Below are positions 27,269 through 34,227 of a stretch of DNA of 64,000 nt, piece by piece. How positions within the stretch are numbered: position 1 is the first letter of the stretch; each line of letters begins with the position of its first letter. A model generated the notes under the pieces. That model saw only the letters and a list, made by a program, of their open reading frames with translations, was not told where the DNA came from and did no database searches. The position numbers and the translations under genes are program-made. This DNA comes from Hwanghaeella sp965227365 (GTDB taxonomy: Bacteria > Pseudomonadota > Alphaproteobacteria > UBA8366 > Aestuariispiraceae): positions 3,968,001 through 4,032,000 of the forward strand of contig NZ_OZ245754.1 of NCBI RefSeq assembly GCF_965227365.1. Direction: 5' to 3'.

Positions 27269-28240
27269 TTACTTGCTGAGAAGTTCCCGGATCTTTGGGC
27301 CGTTTTCCGGATTGTTTTTGACGAATTCGTCCCAACCGGATTCATAAGCCTTGCTGAGATAGGCCTCCCCATCCGCACCGGCGAAGCTGATAACCTCGAT
27401 CCCCGCCGCTTCCTGCCGTGCCAGTTCTTCGGCGGATTGCGCCATGTCGTCGGCACAGGTTTGCTCAACCTCTGTCGCAGCGTCTTGAAGGACCTTCTTC
27501 TGCGCATCGCCCAGTTTGTTCCAGGCATCCAAATTCACCAGGAATTCGACGGAGGCGCGATAGAAGGGCGGATCCACCCGGTACTTCGTGACCTCGGCCC
27601 AACCGAGATCGAATACACCTTGGCTCGGCCAGCCGTATCCATCGACGGTGCCACGCTCCAGGGCGGTGTAGACATCGCCCGGCTTGGTCTGAATATTCGT
27701 CGCCCCCATGGACGCAAAGAAAGCCCGGTAGATCGGCGTGACCCTGATTTTCAGACCGGTCAAATCCGCGTTGTCGATGGGTTTGGTCAGATAGAGGTGG
27801 AACGGCACGCAATCCTTCTGCCGGGCAAGATGATAGGCATTCATCTTGTCCTTATGCAGCTGGTTCATGAATTCCCAGGCACCGTTGGCCCGTTCCTCGG
27901 TGATCGTATAGGCCGACAGTTTCGCGGCATCGATCTCGGGTACCAGTTTCGTATAAAATGCGCCCGGCAGGTTGCCGATCTGAACGACGCCGGAACGAAT
28001 GGCGTCCCCCAATTGGAACGGGTTCATGACCTTGCCGCCGCCGCCCTTGTAGTCGATCTGCACCACGCCTTTCCCGGTCGCGTTCACGCGCTCGATAAAA
28101 GATTCGAATTTGCTCGAGAAATTCGTGCCTTCGGCGAAGGCGCTGACTGCCGACAGGGTGACTTCCTCAGCAGAAGCCGAGTTTGCGAAAGCAGCCGCGG
28201 CAAGAAAGCCGGCGGCCGTAACCGACACTAGTTTTTTCAA
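27269..28240 (-). CDS. TRAP transporter substrate-binding protein (DctP family)
   Basis: A 323-residue periplasmic binding protein with a signal peptide cleaved after about residue 24 (ANSASA). The middle region has the conserved LTGLKIRVTPIY with the Arg that binds the ligand carboxylate in the family, and GYGWPSQGVFDLGW. It is first of the minus-strand operon, with AGGGAGG before the ATG. Confidence 0.93.
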   Translation of the reverse strand: MKKLVSVTAAGFLAAAAFANSASAEEVTLSAVSAFAEGTNFSSKFESFIERVNATGKGVVQIDYKGGGGKVMNPFQLGDAIRSGVVQIGNLPGAFYTKLVPEIDAAKLSAYTITEERANGAWEFMNQLHKDKMNAYHLARQKDCVPFHLYLTKPIDNADLTGLKIRVTPIYRAFFASMGATNIQTKPGDVYTALERGTVDGYGWPSQGVFDLGWAEVTKYRVDPPFYRASVEFLVNLDAWNKLGDAQKKVLQDAATEVEQTCADDMAQSAEELARQEAAGIEVISFAGADGEAYLSKAYESGWDEFVKNNPENGPKIRELLSK

Positions 28241-28567
28241 TTGAACCTCCCTCTTGAGAAAACGCCCCTATTCAAGCGCCCCAATTTTTCTCTTCTGTGC
28301 TTCCAAGCACTGTGATGTAACGTTTCTTCGTCACTATATGAATTTTCATATAAATTTTCGAGCGCCGTCAAGGCGTTTAAGGACGCGACCGGCTTCCGTT
28401 TAGCACAACAACTCATGGCCACTCGCCCCCGTTGCCTGACGACGGACCGGTTGTCGCCGACTTGCCGAGCTGACGTCACGCCGACAACAGCAGGCCAGCC
28501 TCACATCTTGTGACCTCCAGGAACCGGAAAGCGTTGTTCGTGAGGCGGCGATTGGCCGGCTTTGGCC
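28241..28567. other. Intergenic region upstream of the TRAP-iorAB operon
   Basis: About 330 bases contain the likely promoter of dctP (TTGACG on the minus strand at 28366-28371) and a perfect AT-rich palindrome at 28335-28352. No gene was recognised; one 80-codon frame lacks family features. Confidence 0.5.
28335..28352. promoter_or_regulatory. Palindromic operator candidate for the MarR regulator
   Basis: TATATGAA-TT-TTCATATA is a perfect 8+8 palindrome, 13 bases downstream of TTGACG on the minus strand, so it covers the spacer/-10 region of the dctP promoter. MarR proteins bind such 16-20-bp dyads. Confidence 0.5.
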
Positions 28568-28837
28568 TTACTCGATACAGTCCGCGTTGGCCCTGCGGTA
28601 GTTCGTGAATGTGCTGATGCTAACGACGGCGAAATACGTATCCAAATCGATCAACACATAGCCACGCTCGTATAGCGCACGCCTCAACAACTCTATGTCG
28701 TCGGCATAGACCCGTCGCTGTCCCATCAATTGGCGCACAAGTTTCGCCGGGATCCGGTATCGGCCCGACGCCTTTCCCCCGAATGCTTTCGAATACAACT
28801 CGGCGAGCCGGTCGGCAGATGCGTCGTAGTCAGTCAT
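28568..28837 (-). CDS. Small protein of unknown function
   Basis: An 89-residue soluble protein that I do not recognise. A GAGGGA ribosome site lies five bases before the ATG, and codon use is normal for the region, so it is probably real. It is predicted mostly helical, with the basic stretch RIPAKLVRQLMGQRR followed by DDIELLRRALYERGYVLIDLD; this might be a small DNA-binding or adaptor fold, but no motif decides it. It is divergent from mgtE across an 83-base AT-rich gap. Confidence 0.65.
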   Translation of the reverse strand: MTDYDASADRLAELYSKAFGGKASGRYRIPAKLVRQLMGQRRVYADDIELLRRALYERGYVLIDLDTYFAVVSISTFTNYRRANADCIE

Positions 28838-28920
28838 TTTTCCCTCAGCAAATATTTTTTATCTATAGACAATTTTTTATAACCCATGTAAAGGCCGCTC
28901 TTCCAAGAAACGGTGACGAG

Positions 28921-30300
28921 ATGACACAGCCCGAAGAGACCAACGGCCCGGACGTCGAAATCGATGAGATGGGACGTTTGGAACAGGCCCTGGAGGCCGG
29001 CGATGCGGTAGCGCTCGAGGCGTTGCTCGATCCATTGCCGTTGAGCGAGGCGTTGAGGCTTCTGCTGAACCTCACGGCGGAAGAGCGGGATTCCGTGCTG
29101 TCCATGATTTCCGCGGACTTCGCGGCAGCGCTTGTCGAAGAGGCCCCGCATGCCGTCGCAACCGAACTGGTCGAACGCCTCGATGCGGTAAAGGCCGCCG
29201 AAATCATCGACGAACTCGATTCCGATCTTCAGGCCGACCTGATCGGGGATCTCGACGAAGAAGACGCCGAAGCGATCCTCGCGGAACTCGACGAAGAGGA
29301 CGCTGCCGACGTCAGACGTCTGGCGGAATACGAGGACGAGACCGCCGGCGGTCTGATGGTCGCCGAAGCATTTTCGTTTCCAGAGAACTCCACGGTGGGC
29401 GCCGTCCTTCGTGGACTTGCCTCGGACGAAACGGATTTCGAACGCTACCGCGGCCAGCATCCTTATATCGTCGACACGGAAGGCCGACCGATTGGCGTGG
29501 TTTCCTTGCGCGCGCTTCTGACGGCCAAACGCAGCGAGAAGCTGACATCGATCATGGTTCCGCCGATCACGGTATCGGTGAATACACCCTTGGATGAGAT
29601 GCAGGATATCTTCGACCTGTATCCCTTTCTGGGCCTTCCCGTGGTTGAATCAGACGGCAAACTTGTCGGCGTCGTCTCCCGGGCGGCGATCGACGCCGCC
29701 CTGCTCGAGCGATCCGAGAGTGAGAACCTGAAACGGCAGGGGGTCGTTGGAGACGAATTGCGGTCCATGCCGGTCGCCATTCGCACCCGCCGGCGTTTGG
29801 CTTGGCTTTCGGCAAACATCATTTTGAACATCATCGCCGCGAGCGTCATTTCGGCCTATGAAGAGACCTTGGCGGCCGTTATCGCCATCGCGGTCTTCCT
29901 GCCCATGGTTTCGGACATGAGCGGATGTTCCGGCAACCAGGCGGTCGGGGTCACGATGCGCGAATTGTCATTGGGCCTGGTCCGTCCCGCAGACGCCATG
30001 CGCGTATGGCTAAAGGAAGCCTCCGTCGGTGCCATCAACGGCATTGCGCTGGGAATTCTGATCGGGATCGTCGCCTGGGTTTGGAAGGGCAACCCCTGGC
30101 TCGGCGTGGTAATTGGCACCGCTCTTGCGCTGAATACATTGATCGCGGTTTCCATTGGCGGTGTCGTGCCGCTTGCCCTGAAACGCTTCGGTCAGGACCC
30201 GGCTGCGGCCAGCGGACCGCTTCTGACCACGATTACCGATATGGCTGGATTTTTCCTGGTGCTCAGCCTCGCCAGTTTAATGATGCCGATGCTGTTATGA
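28921..30300 (+). CDS. mgtE: Magnesium transporter MgtE
   Basis: A 459-residue MgtE channel. The acidic helical N domain (about 15-140, ending DETAGGLMV), paired CBS domains (about 145-270) and five C-terminal membrane helices (about 295-455) are all present. GNQAVGVTMRE and the pore Asp in GPLLTTITD are conserved. Cytosolic Mg2+ closes the channel through the N and CBS domains. The ATG at 28921 is chosen because the family begins there. The stop overlaps the next start. Confidence 0.95.
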   Translation: MTQPEETNGPDVEIDEMGRLEQALEAGDAVALEALLDPLPLSEALRLLLNLTAEERDSVLSMISADFAAALVEEAPHAVATELVERLDAVKAAEIIDELDSDLQADLIGDLDEEDAEAILAELDEEDAADVRRLAEYEDETAGGLMVAEAFSFPENSTVGAVLRGLASDETDFERYRGQHPYIVDTEGRPIGVVSLRALLTAKRSEKLTSIMVPPITVSVNTPLDEMQDIFDLYPFLGLPVVESDGKLVGVVSRAAIDAALLERSESENLKRQGVVGDELRSMPVAIRTRRRLAWLSANIILNIIAASVISAYEETLAAVIAIAVFLPMVSDMSGCSGNQAVGVTMRELSLGLVRPADAMRVWLKEASVGAINGIALGILIGIVAWVWKGNPWLGVVIGTALALNTLIAVSIGGVVPLALKRFGQDPAAASGPLLTTITDMAGFFLVLSLASLMMPMLL

Positions 30301-30794
30301 AACAGAACACGCTGGAAAAGCTGAAGCAGGATCACCGCGCTCGCACCATGGTGATCGGTTGGCGGGAATACGCCGGTCTGCCCGAACTTGGCCTGGAAAA
30401 GATCCATGCGAAGATCGATACCGGGGCCCGGACATCCGCCCTGCATGCGGAAAACATTCGGCATATCACCTTCGACGGGGCCGCTTGGGCGGAGTTTGAA
30501 ATATCCGCCTTTCCCGGCGCGGAACCGAAAACCGTCAGATTGCCGATCAAGGATGAGCGGTCGATCCGGAACACCGGCGGTGTTCCGGAACTGCGCACGA
30601 TCGTCCGGACGAAACTGGTCCTGGCCGGCCGGCGCTGGAGGATCGATCTGTCCCTCGCCGATCGGCAGGAAATGCGGCATCCGATCATCCTCGGACGCAC
30701 CGCGATTCGTGGCCACGGCCTGCTGGTCGACTGCGGAAAATCCTATCTGACATCGAAATCAGATGACTATGAAACCTCACGGAGGCGATCATGA
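30297..30794 (+). CDS. rimB: Retropepsin-like RimB-type protease (RimK-associated)
   Basis: A 165-residue protein of the family often annotated 'ATP-dependent zinc protease'. It has an aspartic-protease-like AKIDTGARTSALHA motif (Asp41-Thr-Gly) and the second conserved block HPIILGRTAIRG. Pseudomonas RimB, from the same family, works with RimK on ribosomal protein S6. The ATG overlaps the mgtE stop (ATGA), and the TGA overlaps the rimK ATG. The name is by family and context. Confidence 0.8.
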   Translation: MKQNTLEKLKQDHRARTMVIGWREYAGLPELGLEKIHAKIDTGARTSALHAENIRHITFDGAAWAEFEISAFPGAEPKTVRLPIKDERSIRNTGGVPELRTIVRTKLVLAGRRWRIDLSLADRQEMRHPIILGRTAIRGHGLLVDCGKSYLTSKSDDYETSRRRS

Positions 30795-31696
30795 AAATCG
30801 CAATGCTTGCCAGAAACCCCAACCTGTATTCGCATCAGCGCCTGAAAGAGGCTGCCGAAGAGCGGGGGCATGAGCTGGACATCATCAACACGCTTCGCTG
30901 TTACATGAACATCGCGTCGCGCCGCCCGGAGGTTTACTACAACGGCGAAAAACTGCCCCTGTATGACGCGGTCATTCCGCGCATCGGCGCCTCCGTCACC
31001 TTCTATGGTTTGGCGGTTTTACGTCAGTTCGAAATGATGGGCGTGTATCCCTTGAACGAAAGTGTCGGCATCGGGCGCAGCCGTGACAAACTACGTTCCA
31101 TGCAGCTTCTGGCACGCGACGGGATCGGCCTGCCGGTCACGACCTTCGCCCATGACCCGAAGCAGACGGAAGAAGTCTTGAAGCTGGCCGGCGGCGCGCC
31201 GCTCGTCATCAAACTGCTTGAGGGCACACAAGGTATCGGCGTCGTTCTGGCCGACACGGACCGTTCGGCGAAATCCGTCATCGAAGCCTTTCGCGGCGCC
31301 GGCGTGAACATCCTGGTCCAGGAATTCATCAAGGAGTCGGGCGGCACCGATATCCGCGCCCTGGTCGTCGGCGGCAAAGTCGTAGCCGCAATGCAGCGGT
31401 CCGGCGCCGAAGGGGAATTTCGGTCCAACCTCCATCGCGGCGGTTCGGCCAGACCGATCAAGATCAGCCCGGAAGAACGCTCCACGGCGGTTCGTGCCGC
31501 CAAGGCGATGGGCCTCAATGTGTGCGGGGTCGACATGCTGCGCGCCAATCACGGCCCCGTCGTCATGGAAGTGAATTCCTCACCGGGACTGGAGGGGGTC
31601 GAGAAGGCGACCGGCATCGATATAGCCGGCAAGATCATCGACTATATCGCGAAGCATGCTAAACCCGGATCGACCAAGACCCGAGGAAAAGGCTGA
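30791..31696 (+). CDS. rimK: RimK, ribosomal protein S6-L-glutamate ligase (ATP-grasp)
   Basis: A 301-residue ATP-grasp ligase of standard RimK length. The N-terminal pre-ATP-grasp domain starts MKIAMLARNPNLYSHQRL; LVIKLLEGTQGIGVVL and VMEVNSSPGLEG are nucleotide/metal-binding motifs. It adds glutamates to the C-terminus of S6 and can make poly-alpha-glutamate. It is translationally coupled on both sides. Confidence 0.95.
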   Translation: MKIAMLARNPNLYSHQRLKEAAEERGHELDIINTLRCYMNIASRRPEVYYNGEKLPLYDAVIPRIGASVTFYGLAVLRQFEMMGVYPLNESVGIGRSRDKLRSMQLLARDGIGLPVTTFAHDPKQTEEVLKLAGGAPLVIKLLEGTQGIGVVLADTDRSAKSVIEAFRGAGVNILVQEFIKESGGTDIRALVVGGKVVAAMQRSGAEGEFRSNLHRGGSARPIKISPEERSTAVRAAKAMGLNVCGVDMLRANHGPVVMEVNSSPGLEGVEKATGIDIAGKIIDYIAKHAKPGSTKTRGKG

Positions 31697-32739
31697 TGGC
31701 ACCGCGCGCGGCATTTCAAATCGGAGAGGAACTCGTTCAGGCCGGACAGCGCAAGACCGTCGATTTGCCGGTGTCCGTCCTGTCCGACCACACCCCGGTG
31801 ACGATGTCCGTGCATGTCATTCACGGCCGCCGCAACGGCCCGACGGTTTTTGTCAGTTCGAGCGTCCATGGCGACGAGATTATCGGTGTTGAAATCGTTC
31901 GGCGGTTGCTGCGGACACGCAACCTGCAAACGCTGCGCGGTACCCTTATGGTCGTTCCGATCGTGAATACCTTCGGGTTCATCAATCATTCCCGATACCT
32001 CCCCGATCGTCGGGACCTGAACCGCAGCTTTCCAGGCAGCAACAAGGGATCGCTTGCCGCCCGGCTGGCCAACCTGTTTCTGACGGAGGTCGTCGAGCGA
32101 TGCGAACTGGGTTTCGATCTGCATTCCGCCGCGATTCACCGGACAAACCTGCCGCAAATCCGTGTTTCCCCCAAGAATCCGGAACTCCTTCGCCTAGGCC
32201 GCCGGTTCGGCGCACCGGTCGTCCTCACCTCCCCGATCCGTGAAGGGTCCCTCAGAGCCGCGGCGGCTGAGAAGGGCGTCAATGTCCTGCTCTATGAAGC
32301 CGGCGAAGGGTTGCGGTTCGACGAGTTCGCGGTTCGCGCCGGTGTCGCCGGTATCCTCAGGGTGCTGAACGAGATGGGTATGATTTCGACCAAGGGAATA
32401 ACGAAACCGAAAGCGGCTTCCCAAATCTGTTCGTCGAGCCGATGGATTCGCGCGCAGGCCGGCGGACTGTTGCGATCATTCCGGCGCGAAGGCGATATCG
32501 TCAAGAAGAACGAACTTCTGGCCGCCATTTCCGACCCATTCGGCGAGGTAGAACTGGAAATTCGCTCCCCATCGAACGGGCTGATCATCGGCCGAACCGT
32601 GCTGCCGATCGTCAATGAAGGCGACGCGATCTTCCACCTCGCCTCGGTACGGTCCGAAACCACCGCTGAAGCCGCGCTTGAAGATATCGCCGCCCATCTC
32701 GAGGCCGACCCGCTCTTCGACGAAGACGAAATCATCTGA
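31696..32739 (+). CDS. Succinylglutamate desuccinylase/aspartoacylase-family hydrolase
   Basis: A 347-residue Zn-dependent M14-like hydrolase. Zn ligands His58 and Glu61 (VHGDEIIG) and a later DLHSA are present. The last about 80 residues (from about 255) form a lipoyl-like barrel (GGLLRSFRREGDIVKK...). The family hydrolyses N-acyl amino acids or C-terminal peptide bonds; the genuine AstE role is doubtful because no ast genes are near. Its ATG shares a base with the rimK stop, suggesting a role connected with glutamate tails (inference). Confidence 0.85.
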   Translation: MAPRAAFQIGEELVQAGQRKTVDLPVSVLSDHTPVTMSVHVIHGRRNGPTVFVSSSVHGDEIIGVEIVRRLLRTRNLQTLRGTLMVVPIVNTFGFINHSRYLPDRRDLNRSFPGSNKGSLAARLANLFLTEVVERCELGFDLHSAAIHRTNLPQIRVSPKNPELLRLGRRFGAPVVLTSPIREGSLRAAAAEKGVNVLLYEAGEGLRFDEFAVRAGVAGILRVLNEMGMISTKGITKPKAASQICSSSRWIRAQAGGLLRSFRREGDIVKKNELLAAISDPFGEVELEIRSPSNGLIIGRTVLPIVNEGDAIFHLASVRSETTAEAALEDIAAHLEADPLFDEDEII

Positions 32740-32749
32740 AATCGTCGTT

Positions 32750-32774
32750 CCAGCGAATGCATGGCATCCGCTGG
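32750..32774. terminator. Hairpin between convergent genes
   Basis: CCAGCGAATGC and GCATCCGCTGG form an 11-bp stem with one mismatch around ATG. It sits between the two convergent stops but lacks a U-tract; it could be a bidirectional end or a small repeat element. Confidence 0.4.
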
Positions 32775-32786
32775 TTGGACGGCGTT

Positions 32787-34166
32787 CTATTTCCGCTTTT
32801 TCAGATGGAACGATTTCGGCCGGGTCAGATTGTGGAACCCGATGACCGACAGCCCCCCGCCGCGGCCGGTATCCTTGCATCCGGTCCAGCACAGGGCCGG
32901 GTCGAGATAATCCGCCCGGTTCATGAAGACGGTGCCGGTTTCGATCTGCCGACCGATAGCCTCGGCGCGTTCCAGATCGGCGGTCCACAAGGATGCCGTC
33001 AACCCGAAGTCGCTATCATTCATCAGACGGATCGCTTCGGCGTCGTCCTTTACCGGCATGATGCCGACCACCGGACCGAAGCTCTCATCCCGCATCACGC
33101 GCATGTCGTGCGTCACATTCACCAGAATTTGAGGCATCAGATAGGCACCGTCATCTTGCGGAAAGAGAGTTGGGTCGATCAGCGGTTTCGCCCCCATGGC
33201 GACGGCTTCCGCCGTCTGTGCCCGGACTTCGTCCGCGAAACGCGTCTGCGCCATCGGGCCGAGTGTGGTTTCCGGGTCGAGCGGATCACCCAGCTTATAG
33301 GCGCTGACGATCGAGACCGCCTTGTCGACAAATGCATCGAACAGGCTTTCCGCAACATAGATCCGTTCGATTCCGCAGCAGCACTGACCGGAATTGAACA
33401 TCGCCCCGTCGATCAATGTATCGACCGCGGCGTCCAGGTCGGCATCCTCCATGACATAACCGGGATCCTTGCCGCCCAGTTCCAGTCCGACGCCGGTAAA
33501 GGTACCCGCCGCCGCACGTTCAATGGCGCGGCCGCCGCCGACCGAACCGGTGAAATTGACAAAGCCGAAGGACTTTGCCGCGATCAGATCCGTGGTCGTC
33601 TGATGATCCAGGAATACGTTGATGAAGACGTCCTCGGGCACGCCGGCGTCATGGAACGCCTTTGCCATCCGCTCTCCAACCAACATGGTCTGGGTCGCAT
33701 GTTTCAGCAGAACCGAATTCCCCGCGATCAGCGCCGGCGCGACCGTGTTGATCGCCGTCATATACGGGTAGTTCCAAGGCGCCACGACCAGCACCACGCC
33801 GACCGGTTCACGCGTAATATACCGTTTGAACGCGTCGCTATCCTCAACCTCGATTGGGGCAAGGGCCTGATCCGCAATGCTTGCCATGTAGGTGGCGCGT
33901 TCATTGAACCCGCCGAACTCACCGCCATAGCGGACCGGCCGCCCCATTTGTTTCGCCAGTTCGGGGACGATGTCGTCGTTCATCGCACCGACATTCTCGA
34001 CCCCTTTGGCAACAAGGGCGACGCGTTCGGACAGGGGCCTCGCGGCCCAGGCATTCTGCGCGGCCTTTGCACGGGATGCGATTTCCTTCGCCTCCGGCGG
34101 GGTCAGTATCGGACGTTCCGCAACGATGGAACCGTCAATCGGAGATATGCATTTGAGAGTGGCCAT
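32787..34166 (-). CDS. NAD(P)-dependent aldehyde dehydrogenase
   Basis: A 459-residue ALDH. The Rossmann region holds APWNYP (129-134); the general-base Glu229 lies in LELGGKDP and the catalytic Cys in GQCCC (probably Cys263). It oxidises an aldehyde to the acid. It lies 61 bases downstream of the DMGDH-type gene and is last in a minus-strand operon starting at proX; a succinate-semialdehyde-type or formaldehyde/aminoaldehyde substrate is possible, but sequence alone does not decide. Confidence 0.9.
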   Translation of the reverse strand: MATLKCISPIDGSIVAERPILTPPEAKEIASRAKAAQNAWAARPLSERVALVAKGVENVGAMNDDIVPELAKQMGRPVRYGGEFGGFNERATYMASIADQALAPIEVEDSDAFKRYITREPVGVVLVVAPWNYPYMTAINTVAPALIAGNSVLLKHATQTMLVGERMAKAFHDAGVPEDVFINVFLDHQTTTDLIAAKSFGFVNFTGSVGGGRAIERAAAGTFTGVGLELGGKDPGYVMEDADLDAAVDTLIDGAMFNSGQCCCGIERIYVAESLFDAFVDKAVSIVSAYKLGDPLDPETTLGPMAQTRFADEVRAQTAEAVAMGAKPLIDPTLFPQDDGAYLMPQILVNVTHDMRVMRDESFGPVVGIMPVKDDAEAIRLMNDSDFGLTASLWTADLERAEAIGRQIETGTVFMNRADYLDPALCWTGCKDTGRGGGLSVIGFHNLTRPKSFHLKKRK

Positions 34167-34227
34167 TGTTATCTGTTCCTGAGAAAGAAACCGAACCCAT
34201 AGGAAAGGCAGACGGACCGGCGGGTCC

